Source of the DNA: [Actinomadura] parvosata subsp. kistnae
GTDB taxonomy: Bacteria > Actinomycetota > Actinomycetes > Streptosporangiales > Streptosporangiaceae
Assembly (NCBI RefSeq): GCF_900323885.1
Contig: NZ_OOHJ01000017.1
Coordinates: 1-64,000, forward strand
Reading direction: 5' to 3'
DNA: 64,000 nt
Shown here: piece after piece, positions 8,130-17,070 of the stretch
How positions within the stretch are numbered: position 1 is the first letter of the stretch
Layout: every line of letters begins with the position of its first letter
Notes under the pieces: model-generated
Seen by the model: the letters and a program-made list of their open reading frames with translations, nothing else
Told to the model about the DNA's origin: nothing
Database searches by the model: none
Program-made: the position numbers and the translations under genes

Positions 8130-8148
8130 CACCACCTCCTATCAGTAA

Positions 8149-8159
8149 TATGTCACATA
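8149..8159. promoter_or_regulatory. Candidate GntR/FCD operator upstream of the hydroxyproline operon
   Basis: TATGTCACATA is a perfect 5-1-5 palindrome, located 20-30 bp upstream of the first start codon of the operon. GntR-family FCD regulators usually bind short palindromes that overlap the -10 or start region of their own operon. The operon encodes such a regulator at its distal end. The link between site and protein is inference. Confidence 0.45.
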
Positions 8160-8229
8160 CCTTGCGGGCTTGAGAAGCCCGGGGCAGGACAAGCCGGTTC
8201 CCGGTGGCGGGACCGGCCACATCGGCCCC

Positions 8230-8235
8230 TACCAT
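8230..8235 (+). promoter_or_regulatory. -10 element for a leaderless ctaA transcript
   Basis: TACCAT lies 7 nt before the GTG at 8243. There is no Shine-Dalgarno sequence before that GTG. This spacing is typical of leaderless actinobacterial transcripts, whose first base is the start codon. Confidence 0.4.
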
Positions 8236-8242
8236 CGATGAC

Positions 8243-9229
8243 GTGAAGCTACCCACCGACACCTCCAACCCCGCCGTGCGGTTCATCCGGTCCTTCTGGG
8301 CGCCGACCACGCGCTCGATGCGCGGCTGGGCGTTGGCGTCCGTGGTGGTCAACGCGGGCATCACGGTCACCGGCGCGGGCGTGCGCGTCACCGAGTCCGG
8401 GCTGGGCTGCCCGACCTGGCCGAGGTGCACGCCCGACAGCTTCATCCCGGTCATGCACCCCGAGGTCTCGCCGCTCAACATGGCGGTCGAGTTCGGCAAC
8501 CGGCTGCTGACGTTCCTGGTGCTGGCGGTGGGCATCGCCTGCTGGCTGGCCGCCGTGCGGATGCGGCCGCGCCGCGCCTCGCTGGTGCGCCTGGCCTGGC
8601 TGCAGCCGATCGGCATCATCGCGCAGGCCCTGTGGGGCGGGCTGGTGGTCAACACCATGCTCAACCCGTTCACCGTCGGCATGCACTACCTGATCTCCAG
8701 CGGCCTGATCGCGGCCTGCTGGATGTTGTACGCCCGCGCCGGCGAGGGCGACGGCCCGGCCCGGCTGATCACCCACCGCGACGTCCGCAGGCTCGGGCAC
8801 GCGCTGCTGGCGGCCGTGTTCGCGCTGCTGGTGATCGGCGTCGGCGTCAGCGGCACCGGGCCGCACTCGGGCGACGAGATGGCCTCGCGCTTCGACCTCG
8901 ACATCGAGGCGGTGGCCCGGCTGCACGCCGACATCGCCTACGTCGTGGTCGGGCTGACGTTCGCGCTGCTGTTCGCCCTGCACGTGACCGGGGCGCCCCG
9001 GGCGGCCAGGCGGGCGGCGCTGGCGCTGCTCGGCGTGGAGCTGCTGCAGGGCGCCATCGGCTACACGCAGTGGTTCCTGGCCGTGCCGGCGGCGCTGGTG
9101 CTGCTGCACGTGCTCGGCTCGACGCTGGTGTGGATCGCCGCGCTGCGGGTCACCACCTCGCTGCGGTCCCGTGACCCCGAGTCTTCTTCCGTCAGCCCCT
9201 CCCCCACCGAAGCGGCCGCCGTCGTCTGA
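8243..9229 (+). CDS. ctaA: Heme A synthase (COX15/CtaA family)
   Basis: Integral membrane protein of 328 residues that converts heme O to heme A for the aa3 cytochrome c oxidase. Evidence is the conserved GAGVRVTESGLGCPTWP segment near residues 40-56 and about eight hydrophobic helices. The first half (GNRLLTFLVLAVGIACW) and second half (ARLHADIAYVVVGLTFALL) are related, as expected from the internal duplication. The start is the GTG at 8243, which is probably leaderless; a GTG at 8204 would add 13 residues. It is divergent from the hydroxyproline operon. The partner enzyme, heme O synthase, is encoded at 11000-11938. Confidence 0.9.
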   Translation: MKLPTDTSNPAVRFIRSFWAPTTRSMRGWALASVVVNAGITVTGAGVRVTESGLGCPTWPRCTPDSFIPVMHPEVSPLNMAVEFGNRLLTFLVLAVGIACWLAAVRMRPRRASLVRLAWLQPIGIIAQALWGGLVVNTMLNPFTVGMHYLISSGLIAACWMLYARAGEGDGPARLITHRDVRRLGHALLAAVFALLVIGVGVSGTGPHSGDEMASRFDLDIEAVARLHADIAYVVVGLTFALLFALHVTGAPRAARRAALALLGVELLQGAIGYTQWFLAVPAALVLLHVLGSTLVWIAALRVTTSLRSRDPESSSVSPSPTEAAAVV

Positions 9230-9235
9230 GCGGAT

Positions 9236-9712
9236 ATGCCAGGGTATGTGGTGTCGTGTCCGCCACTCCCCCGGCCCAGAAGGGGTGTGCTGTCGGGCGA
9301 CAACAGCCGCCGCGAGTACGACGAGCCCACCGCCATGCGCGACCACCTGCGCGCCAAGGGCGTGCCCGACGCCGTGATGGTGCTCGACTACGCCGGCTTC
9401 GACACGTGGGACTCGTGCGTGCGGGCCCGCCAGGTGTTCGGGGCGCGGCGGGTGACGGTGGTCACCCAGGACTTCCACATCCCACGGGCGGTCACGCTGT
9501 GCAGGACGGCGGGGCTGGAGGCGTTCGGGGCGGGCGACGACTCGGCCAGGCGCTGGGCCGTGACCACGTACGCGAGCGCCGCCCGCGAGCTGCTCGCCAC
9601 CGCCAAGGCCTTCGCCGACGCGATGATCCTGCACTCCGAGCCGGTCTTCCCCGGCCCGCGCGAGGTCTCCCTGGAACGCGTCCTGGCTCAGCCGGGCGCG
9701 CCGGGCGCGTAG
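9236..9712 (+). pseudogene. N-terminally truncated SanA/YdcF-like DUF218 protein
   Basis: The 158-residue frame contains the C-terminal half of a DUF218 protein: LSGDNSRREYDEPTAM, VLDYAGFDTWDSCVRAR and VTQDFHIPRAV match the SanA core. The first 18 residues look unrelated. The missing part should contain a membrane anchor and the first strand-loop of the fold, about 90 residues, but ctaA ends only 6 bp upstream. A deletion remnant is therefore likely. It could still be a short expressed domain, since the remaining frame is intact. Its 3' end overlaps the convergent PrsW gene by 25 bp. Confidence 0.6.
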
Positions 9713-10878
9713 CCGGGCGGCGGTGAGCCCCTGGCCACCGAGCGGGCGTGCACCTCCGGCACCGGGAAGTCGGCGCGGGCGGTGCTCATGCACTCCAGCA
9801 GCGCCCGCTGCTCCTCGTGGAAGGTGTGCTCGTCGACCATGTGCCGGGCCGCCCGTTCGTGCAGCAGGCCCAGCTCGGTGGCGGCGAGCTGGTAGTCGCG
9901 CATGGCCCGCAGCCCCGGCTTGCCGCCGTGGGCGCGGGCCCACTGCCGGGCCTGGCGGCGCCGGGAGAAGGCCGAGAGCATGTAGATGTCGGCCTGGGTG
10001 ACCAGCTTGGTCGGCTCGTACGCCGGCAGGTAGCGCTGGATGAGCGCCACGATCCGGCGCCGGTCGCGGAACACCACGCCGATCAGCACCACCAGCACGA
10101 CCAGCAGCGCCAGGTAGGCGACCACGAGCCCGGGGAACCCGCCGTAGGAGGCCAGGCCGTTCCACAGCCCGTGCAGGATCATCGCGGCCGTCCAGCCGGC
10201 CAGCACGTACGTGCTGCGCTCGGGCCCCTGCCGCTGCGCCGCGTACGCGACGGCGACCCCGATCATGGAGCTGAACAGGGGGTGCGCCAGCGGCGACAGG
10301 ATGCCGCGCAGCACCACCGTGACGGCCAGGCCCTTGACGCCGGAGGTGGACAGCGCGCCGAGGTAGTAGCTGACGTTCTCGCTCATGGCGAAGCCGAGGC
10401 CGACCATGCTGGCGTAGATGACGCCGTCGGTGGGCCCGTCGAGCTCGGCCCGGCGGAACCTGAGCAGGCCCAGCAGCACCAGGCCCTTCATCGTCTCCTC
10501 CACCACGGGCGCGCCGAAGGTGGCCGCGAGGTTGCGGGCGCTGGCCTCCGACAGCTTGGCGGTGTCGATGATGTAGTGCAGGTTGAGGGAGTTGATCACG
10601 CCGGCCACGAGCACGGCGATGCCGGCGCCCCAGGCGAAGGCGAAGATGAGGTTGCTGCGCGGCTCGGGCTCCATGCGGTCGAGCGCCAGCACGGCCGCCA
10701 GCAGCAGCGGCACCGGGGCCAGCGCCAGCATGAGGGCGATGAAGAACTGCACCGGCGCGCCGTTGAAGACGTCGAAGGAGAACGAGACCAGGGCGCAGAT
10801 GCCGGTGAGGACCAGCCCGATGATCAACGCGAACGACGGGCGGTCCTTCAACACCCAGCGTGGATCACGGGTCGCCAT
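9688..10878 (-). CDS. PrsW-family intramembrane metalloprotease
   Basis: Membrane protein of 396 residues with about eight to nine hydrophobic helices in the first 260 residues and a charged cytoplasmic tail. Family motifs are VEETMKG (catalytic Glu pair), GFAMSENVSYY, and SPLAHPLFSSMIG with the proposed metal-binding His. Known PrsW proteins cleave anti-sigma factors or act as CAAX-protease-like membrane proteases; the substrate here is unknown. The ATG at 10878 is preceded by TAAAGT 5 nt upstream rather than a ribosome-binding site, so the transcript may be leaderless. Confidence 0.82.
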   Translation of the reverse strand: MATRDPRWVLKDRPSFALIIGLVLTGICALVSFSFDVFNGAPVQFFIALMLALAPVPLLLAAVLALDRMEPEPRSNLIFAFAWGAGIAVLVAGVINSLNLHYIIDTAKLSEASARNLAATFGAPVVEETMKGLVLLGLLRFRRAELDGPTDGVIYASMVGLGFAMSENVSYYLGALSTSGVKGLAVTVVLRGILSPLAHPLFSSMIGVAVAYAAQRQGPERSTYVLAGWTAAMILHGLWNGLASYGGFPGLVVAYLALLVVLVVLIGVVFRDRRRIVALIQRYLPAYEPTKLVTQADIYMLSAFSRRRQARQWARAHGGKPGLRAMRDYQLAATELGLLHERAARHMVDEHTFHEEQRALLECMSTARADFPVPEVHARSVARGSPPPGYAPGAPG

Positions 10879-10999
10879 AGGGTGACTTTAACGGATCAGG
10901 GTGCCGGGGGCCGTGCGGACCTGCGGCGTCGGATAGCCACTCGTCACCGTCCAGACATGAGGCCGGGGGCGGGGAGCCCGGCGGGACTCCCACCGCGGG

Positions 11000-11938
11000 T
11001 CAGGCGAGCAGCGGGTCGATCGCCACCGCCAGGAACAGCAGCGCCAGGTAGGCGTTGGACCAGTGGAAGAACCGCATCGGCCGCAGGTCGACGCCGCTCT
11101 TGCCGGCGTTCAGCCGCCCGAGCAGGCGGTGCGCCTCGACCAGGCACATCACGCCCAGCACGGCCGCCACGATCGGGTAGAACAGCGTGGTGCCGGCCAC
11201 CGGCCACAGCGCCAGCGAGCACAGCACGGTGGCCCACGTGTAGATGATCGACTCGACGATGACCCGCCGCTCGGTGGCGACCACGGGCAGCATCGGCACC
11301 TTGGCCGCCGCGTAGTCCTCCTTGTAGCGCATGGCCAGCGTCCAGGTGTGCGGGGGCGTCCAGAAGAACACCACCCCGAACAGCACCAGCGGCGCCCAGT
11401 CGAGCCGCTCGGTGATGCCGGCCCAGCCGATCATGACCGGCATGCAGCCCGCGATGCCGCCCCACACGATGTTCTGGGCGGTGCGCCGCTTGAGCACCAG
11501 CGAGTAGACCAGGACGTAGAACAGGATGGCGCCGAGCGACAGCATCGAGGCCAGCCAGTTGGTGGTCACCCACAGGCCCACCGTGGAGACGACGCCCAGC
11601 ACGAGCCCGAAGACGAGCGCGGCGCGCGGCGAGACCTGGTGCCGGGCCAGGGGCCGGCGGCGGGTGCGGCGCATCTTCTGGTCGATGTCGCGGTCTATGT
11701 AGCAGTTGAGCGCGTTGGCGCTTCCTGCCGATAGGGTGCCGAACACCATGACCCAGATCGACTCCCACAGCGGCGGCAGGCCGCCCGCTGCGAGGAACAT
11801 CACCGGCAGTGTCGTGATCAGCAGCAGCTCGATGACCCGCGGCTTGGTGAGCGCGATGTAGGCCTTGACGATCATGCCGATCGAGCGCGGCGCCTTCACC
11901 TGCTGTGATGGGGCCGTCGCCTGCCTGTTGGTCAGCAC
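11000..11938 (-). CDS. ctaB: Heme O synthase (protoheme IX farnesyltransferase)
   Basis: UbiA-family prenyltransferase of about 312 residues that attaches a farnesyl group to heme B. The first Asp-rich motif is NCYIDRDIDQKMRRTRRRPL; the second, NAGKSGVDLRPMRFFHWSN, is near the C-terminus. Other signatures are ALTKPRVIELLLITTLPVM at the first helix and FFWTPPHTWTLAMRYKEDYA. The GTG at 11938 is chosen because the conserved region starts about 25 residues later and GGAAG lies 10 nt upstream. A 52-residue in-frame extension upstream lacks family similarity. The gene is divergent from the tkt operon. Confidence 0.88.
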   Translation of the reverse strand: MLTNRQATAPSQQVKAPRSIGMIVKAYIALTKPRVIELLLITTLPVMFLAAGGLPPLWESIWVMVFGTLSAGSANALNCYIDRDIDQKMRRTRRRPLARHQVSPRAALVFGLVLGVVSTVGLWVTTNWLASMLSLGAILFYVLVYSLVLKRRTAQNIVWGGIAGCMPVMIGWAGITERLDWAPLVLFGVVFFWTPPHTWTLAMRYKEDYAAAKVPMLPVVATERRVIVESIIYTWATVLCSLALWPVAGTTLFYPIVAAVLGVMCLVEAHRLLGRLNAGKSGVDLRPMRFFHWSNAYLALLFLAVAIDPLLA

Positions 11939-12245
11939 CGTCAAGGCGCTTCCAGCCTGTCGGAAGTCAACGCGTAACCTCTGATAAGAGCGGATCCATG
12001 GGCGGGCGCCGGTGACGCCCCTGCGAACAAACAAACTGTAGTCGCAGGGGAGGCCGGTCCGGCCAATGGGGGGCTTTGCGCCGTGCATGGACACACGAGG
12101 GTGTAATGGGAATCGATCACCGGCACCCCTCGGTTATGGTCCGGTGTATGGCGCGGGCAGCGCAACCTGCGGCAGGCCGCCGCCCGCGGCCGGCCCGGGC
12201 GGGACAGCCGTATCCAATGACAACTAGATTCCGGAGATCGAGCAC
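11939..12245. other. ctaB-tkt divergent intergenic region with a 9-bp hairpin
   Basis: No gene is seen. CCCCTGCGA (12018-12026) pairs perfectly with TCGCAGGGG (12042-12050) around a 15-nt A-rich loop on the plus strand (T-rich on the minus strand). It falls in the likely leader or operator region of ctaB. The tkt promoter must lie between here and 12200, but no clear -35/-10 pair could be chosen with confidence. Confidence 0.5.
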
Positions 12246-14354
12246 TTGAGCACCGAACTCGTGCCAGCCCTTGAATGGACCGACCTCGACAAGAAGGCGG
12301 TCGACGTCGTTCGAGCCCTGGCCATGGACGCCGTGGAGAAGGCGGGCTCGGGTCACCCCGGCACCGCCATGAGTCTGGCCCCCGCCGCATACCTGCTGTT
12401 CCAGCGTGTGATGCGCCATGACCCGACCGACCCCAACTGGCTCGGACGCGACCGTTTCGTGCTGTCGTGCGGCCACAGCAGCCTGACGCTCTACATCCAG
12501 CTCTACCTGTCGGGCTACGGCCTGACGCTGGACGACCTGAAGCGGCTGCGCCAGTGGGACAGCCTGACGCCGGGCCACCCCGAGCACGGCCACACCGCGG
12601 GCGTGGAGACCACCACCGGCCCGCTGGGCCAGGGCATCGCCAACGCGGTCGGCATGGCCATGGCCGCCCGCCGCGAGCGCGGCCTGTTCGACCCCGAGGC
12701 CGAGCCGGGCACCTCGCCGTTCGACCACAACATCTGGTGCTTCGTCAGCGACGGCGACATCGAGGAGGGCATCAGCCACGAGGCCAGCTCCCTCGCCGGC
12801 CACCAGAAGCTGGGCAACCTCGTCGTCGTCTACGACGACAACCACATCTCCATCGAGGACGACACGCAGATCGCCCTGTCGGAGGACGTGGTCAAGCGCT
12901 ACGAGGCCTACGGCTGGCACACGCAGAGCGTCGACTGGACCGCCACCGGCGAGTACGTCGAGGACGTCCAGGCCCTCTACGACGCCCTCCAGGCCGCCCG
13001 GGCGGAGACCGACCGGCCGTCGTTCATCCGGCTGCGCACGATCATCGGCTACCCCGCCCCCAACAAGCAGAACACCGGCAAGATCCACGGCTCCGCCCTG
13101 GGCGAGGCCGAGGTGGCCGCCACCAAGGAAGTGCTGGGCCTCGACCCGGCCAAGTCGTTCGACGTGCCGGCCGAGGTGCTGGAGCACGCCCGCGGCGTCG
13201 CCCAGCGCGGCCGCGCCGAGCACGCCGAGTGGGAGAAGACCTACGCCGAGTGGCGCCTGGCCAACGCCGAGCGCGCCGCCGAGCTCGACCGCATCTCCCG
13301 CCGCGAGCTGCCGGCCGGCTGGGCCACCGCGCTGCCGTCGTTCGAGAAGGGCGCCTCCATCGCCACCCGCAAGGCGTCCGGCGAGGTGCTCAACGCGCTG
13401 GCCCCGGTGCTGCCCGAGCTGTGGGGCGGCTCGGCCGACCTGGCCGAGTCCAACCTCACCACCATGAAGGGCGAGCCGTCCTTCATCCCCGAGGAGTTCC
13501 AGACGAAGGACTTCAAGGGCAACCGCTACGGCCGCACGCTGCACTTCGGCATCCGCGAGCACGCCATGGGCGCCATCCTCAACGGCATCGCGCTGCACGG
13601 CGGCACCCGCCCCTACGGCGGCACGTTCCTGGTCTTCTCCGACTACATGCGCCCCGCCGTGCGCCTGGCCGCGCTGATGAAGCTGCCGGTCACGTACGTG
13701 TGGACGCACGACTCCATCGGCCTCGGCGAGGACGGCCCCACCCACCAGCCGATCGAGCACCTGTGGGCGCTGCGCGCGATCCCCGGCCTCGACGTGGTGC
13801 GCCCGGCCGACGCCAACGAGACGGCGTACGCGTGGAAGGCCGTGCTGGAGCACACCGACCGCCCCGCCGCGCTCGCGCTGACCAGGCAGAACCTGCCGGT
13901 CGTCGAGGGCACCAGCGCCGAGGGCGTGGCCCGCGGCGGCTACGTGCTGCGCGAGGCGTCCGACGGCCAGCCGAGGGTCATCCTCATCGCCACGGGCAGC
14001 GAGGTCGAGATCGCGCTGAACGGGCAGGAGCTGCTGGAGGCGCAGGGCATCCCCACGCGAGTGGTGTCGATGCCGTGTGTCGAGTGGTTCAACGGGCAGG
14101 ACTCCGCATACAGGCAGACGGTTCTGCCTTCGTCGATCCGGGCTCGGGTGGCGGTCGAGGCGGGCATCGCGCTCGGCTGGCACGAGTACGTCGGCGAGTG
14201 CGGCGAGGTGGTCAGCCTCGAACACTTCGGTGCTTCTGCCCCGTACAAGACTTTGTACGAGCAGTTCGGGCTGACGGCTGAGCGCGTCGCGGCGGCGGCC
14301 AAGGCGAGCCTGGCCAAGCTGGGTCAGGACAAGGGCGAGACGACGGGAAACTGA
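12246..14354 (+). CDS. tkt: Transketolase
   Basis: Protein of 702 residues, full family length. It is the thiamine diphosphate enzyme moving two-carbon units in the pentose phosphate pathway. Motifs: GSGHPGTAMSLAP near residue 36, TTGPLGQGIANAVGMA near 122, the ThDP/Mg site SDGDIEEGISHEA near 169, THDSIGLGEDGPTHQPIEHL near 495 and RTLHFGIREHAMG near 430. The start is TTG at 12246, with CGGAG about 8 nt upstream. It leads the tkt-tal-pgi-zwf-opcA-pgl operon conserved in actinobacteria; the 7-bp gap to tal implies cotranscription. Confidence 0.96.
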   Translation: MSTELVPALEWTDLDKKAVDVVRALAMDAVEKAGSGHPGTAMSLAPAAYLLFQRVMRHDPTDPNWLGRDRFVLSCGHSSLTLYIQLYLSGYGLTLDDLKRLRQWDSLTPGHPEHGHTAGVETTTGPLGQGIANAVGMAMAARRERGLFDPEAEPGTSPFDHNIWCFVSDGDIEEGISHEASSLAGHQKLGNLVVVYDDNHISIEDDTQIALSEDVVKRYEAYGWHTQSVDWTATGEYVEDVQALYDALQAARAETDRPSFIRLRTIIGYPAPNKQNTGKIHGSALGEAEVAATKEVLGLDPAKSFDVPAEVLEHARGVAQRGRAEHAEWEKTYAEWRLANAERAAELDRISRRELPAGWATALPSFEKGASIATRKASGEVLNALAPVLPELWGGSADLAESNLTTMKGEPSFIPEEFQTKDFKGNRYGRTLHFGIREHAMGAILNGIALHGGTRPYGGTFLVFSDYMRPAVRLAALMKLPVTYVWTHDSIGLGEDGPTHQPIEHLWALRAIPGLDVVRPADANETAYAWKAVLEHTDRPAALALTRQNLPVVEGTSAEGVARGGYVLREASDGQPRVILIATGSEVEIALNGQELLEAQGIPTRVVSMPCVEWFNGQDSAYRQTVLPSSIRARVAVEAGIALGWHEYVGECGEVVSLEHFGASAPYKTLYEQFGLTAERVAAAAKASLAKLGQDKGETTGN

Positions 14355-14361
14355 AGAAGAG

Positions 14362-15453
14362 ATGAGCGAGATCCTCAACAAGCTGTCCGGCCAGGGCGTT
14401 GCCATCTGGCTCGACGACATCAGCCGTGAGCGCCTGCGCACCGGCAACCTCGAGCAGCTGATCCGCGAGAAGAACGTCGTCGGGGTGACCTCCAACCCGA
14501 CGATCTTCGCCAACGCCCTCAGCAAGGGCGACGCCTACGACACCCAGCTCCACGACCTGGCCGTACGCGGCGTCGAGGTGGGCGAGGCGGTCCGCGCGAT
14601 CACCACGTACGACATCCGCTGGGCCGCCGACGTGCTGCGCCCGGTCTACGACGCCAGCGGCGGCGTGGACGGCCGCGTGTCGCTGGAGGTGGACCCGCGC
14701 CTGGCCCGCGACAGCGAGAAGACGATCGCCGAGGCCCGCGCGCTGTGGTGGCTGGTCGACCGGCCCAACCTGATGATCAAGATCCCGGCCACGGTCGAGG
14801 GCCTGCCCGCGATCACGCAGGCGCTGTCGGAGGGCATCAGCGTCAACGTCACGCTGATCTTCTCCCTGGAGCGCTACCGCGCGGTCATGGACGCCTGGCT
14901 GGCGGGCCTGGAGGCCGCGCAGGCCAAGGGCCTCAACCTCGCCACGATCGAGTCGGTGGCCTCGTTCTTCGTCAGCCGCGTCGACACCGAGATCGACAAG
15001 CGCCTCGACAAGCTCGGCAAGCCGGAGCTGAAGGGCAAGGCGGGCATCGCCAACGCGCGCCTGGCGTACGCGGCGTTCGAGGAGGTCATGAACTCCGAGC
15101 GCTGGCAGCGTCTGCGCGGCGCCGGCGCCCGCCCGCAGCGCCCGCTGTGGGCCTCGACCGGCGTCAAGAACCCCGAGTACTCCGACACCATGTACGTCGA
15201 CCAGCTCGTCGCCCCCGGCACCGTCAACACGATGCCGGAGAAGACGCTCGACGCCACGGCCGACCACGCCAACGTCACCGGCGACACCGTCCGCCCGTTC
15301 TACGAGCAGGCCTGGAACACCATGGCCGCGCTCAAGGACGCCGGCGTCGACTACGACGACGTGGTGAAGGTCCTTGAGGACGAGGGCGTGGAGAAGTTCG
15401 AGGCGTCCTGGAACGAGCTGCTCGAGAGCGTCACCAAGAACCTGGTTCCGTGA
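14362..15453 (+). CDS. tal: Transaldolase
   Basis: Protein of 363 residues of the longer actinobacterial transaldolase type. It transfers dihydroxyacetone units through a Schiff-base lysine. Motifs: GVTSNPTIFANA near residue 40, LMIKIPATVEGLPAI near 137 containing the catalytic Lys, ISVNVTLIFSLERYRAVM near 158 and LWASTGVKNPEYSDTMYVDQL near 264. GAAGAAGAG precedes the ATG. The stop overlaps the start of pgi (GTGATG), coupling the two. Confidence 0.95.
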   Translation: MSEILNKLSGQGVAIWLDDISRERLRTGNLEQLIREKNVVGVTSNPTIFANALSKGDAYDTQLHDLAVRGVEVGEAVRAITTYDIRWAADVLRPVYDASGGVDGRVSLEVDPRLARDSEKTIAEARALWWLVDRPNLMIKIPATVEGLPAITQALSEGISVNVTLIFSLERYRAVMDAWLAGLEAAQAKGLNLATIESVASFFVSRVDTEIDKRLDKLGKPELKGKAGIANARLAYAAFEEVMNSERWQRLRGAGARPQRPLWASTGVKNPEYSDTMYVDQLVAPGTVNTMPEKTLDATADHANVTGDTVRPFYEQAWNTMAALKDAGVDYDDVVKVLEDEGVEKFEASWNELLESVTKNLVP

Positions 15454-17069
15454 TGGAGGTCTCCTACCGCGAGGAGGGGGTGGCTTCGGCCGCCTCCTCC
15501 GTCGCGGGGCGCCTCGTCGCCGACGGCGTGCCCGCGCGGCTCGCCGCCGGCGACCCCACGGTGTGGGGTGAGGACGCCGAAGCGGAGGCGACGCCCGGCC
15601 GGCCTGTCCGGCTGACGCCGCTCCGCTCCTCCCGCGAGCTGCTGCCCGCCCTGGGCGAGCTCGCGGCGAGGGCCCGCGCCGAGGGCCGCACGAACGTGGT
15701 CCTCGCCGGGACGGGCGGCTCGTCGGCGGCGGCGGAGGTCATCTGCGCCACCGGCGACGTGCCGCTCACCGTGCTCGACACGACCGACCCCGGGCAGGTC
15801 CGCCGCGCGCTGACCGAGAGCCTGGAGTCCACGGTCGTGGTCGTGGCCGACCAGGGCGGCACGGCCGTGGAGACCGACGCCCAGCTGCGGATCTACGAGC
15901 GGCTGTTCGCCGACGCGGGCCTCGACCCGGCGGGGCGCGTCGTGGTCGTCACCGACCCGGGCTCGCCGCTGGCGCGGCGGGCCGCCGACGGCGGCTTCGC
16001 GCTGGTGCCCGCCCCCGCCGGCGCCGGCCTGCCCCACTCGGGGCTGTCGGCGTTCGCGCTGGTGCCGGCCGCGCTGGCGGGCGCCGACGTGGCGCGGCTG
16101 CTCGACGACGCCGAAGAGGTGCTGCCGCTGCTGTCGCTCGACAGCGGCAACCCGGGCCTCGACCTGGGGGCGGCGCTCGGCGGCGCGGCGCTGGCCGGCC
16201 GCGACAAGCTGGTCCTGGAGGACCAGCTCTCACCCATCTTCGGGCTGCCCGACTGGATCGAGCAGCTCGTCGCCGAGTCGACCGGCAAGCAGGGCAGGGG
16301 CATCCTGCCGGTCGTCGGCGCCGACCCCAACAGGACCGGCGACGAGCTCGTCGTCGCCATCGAGTCCGACGTCGGCGACGTGCGCGTGGACGGGCCGCTG
16401 GGCGCGCAGTTCCTGGTGTGGGAGTACGCCGCCGCCGTCGCCGCGCTGCTGCTGGAGGTCGACCCGCTCGACCGGCCGAACGTGGCCGAGCCGGGCGACG
16501 ACACCGCCGCCCTGCTGGCCCTGCCCGACCTGCCGGCCGGCGCGCCCGCCTTCGTGGACGGCCCGGTCGAGGTCTACGGCGCGCCGACGGCCAAGGACCT
16601 GCCGGGGCTGTTCGCCGAGCTGCTGCACGCGATCCCCGGCGACGGCTACCTGGCGATCACGGCTTATCTCGACCGGCTGGCCGCCTTCGACGCCCCCGTC
16701 CCCGACGGGGCCGACTTCGAGCAGATGACCGACGCGTGGATGATGGCCGATCCGCTGACGTTGCGGACGCTGCTCGCGCTGCGCACCGACCGGCCGGTGA
16801 CGTTCGGATGGGGGCCGCGGTTCCTGCACCGCACCGGGCAGTACCACAAGGGCGGGCCACAGAACGGCGTGTTCCTGCAGATCACGGGGGCGGTGACGGA
16901 AGACGTCGCCGTGCCCGGCAGGCCGTACACTCTGGGCCGGCTCCAGCTCGCCCAGGCGCTGGGGGACCTGGGGGCGCTGGAGACCCGCGGGCGACCGGCC
17001 GTACGCCTGCATTTGACCGACCGCGCGGCGGGTGTCGCGCGCTTGCTCGAGGCCGCACAGGAGGCTTGA
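15453..17069 (+). CDS. pgi: Glucose-6-phosphate isomerase
   Basis: Protein of 538 residues from the ATG at 15453; the GTG at 15450 is an alternative. It has the SIS fold of phosphoglucose isomerases of the actinobacterial operon type, which differ from the E. coli enzyme. Visible signatures include VVLAGTGGSSAAAEVI for the first sugar-phosphate loop near residue 85 and GPRFLHRTGQYHKGGPQNG near 455, the conserved C-terminal active-site region with His and Lys. The position between tal and zwf supports supply of glucose-6-phosphate/fructose-6-phosphate to the same pathway. Confidence 0.9.
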   Translation: MEVSYREEGVASAASSVAGRLVADGVPARLAAGDPTVWGEDAEAEATPGRPVRLTPLRSSRELLPALGELAARARAEGRTNVVLAGTGGSSAAAEVICATGDVPLTVLDTTDPGQVRRALTESLESTVVVVADQGGTAVETDAQLRIYERLFADAGLDPAGRVVVVTDPGSPLARRAADGGFALVPAPAGAGLPHSGLSAFALVPAALAGADVARLLDDAEEVLPLLSLDSGNPGLDLGAALGGAALAGRDKLVLEDQLSPIFGLPDWIEQLVAESTGKQGRGILPVVGADPNRTGDELVVAIESDVGDVRVDGPLGAQFLVWEYAAAVAALLLEVDPLDRPNVAEPGDDTAALLALPDLPAGAPAFVDGPVEVYGAPTAKDLPGLFAELLHAIPGDGYLAITAYLDRLAAFDAPVPDGADFEQMTDAWMMADPLTLRTLLALRTDRPVTFGWGPRFLHRTGQYHKGGPQNGVFLQITGAVTEDVAVPGRPYTLGRLQLAQALGDLGALETRGRPAVRLHLTDRAAGVARLLEAAQEA

Positions 17070-17070
17070 G

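Noticed and set aside
9256..9726. Alternative frame over the DUF218 remnant
   Set aside because: It gives an Arg/Gly-rich peptide without family resemblance; the frame at 9236-9712 carries the SanA motifs.
12117..14525. Long open frame of about 800 codons opposite tkt
   Set aside because: It is antisense to a clear transketolase gene, has His/Arg/Gly/Val-skewed composition and no family features. This is a normal shadow of GC-rich codon use.
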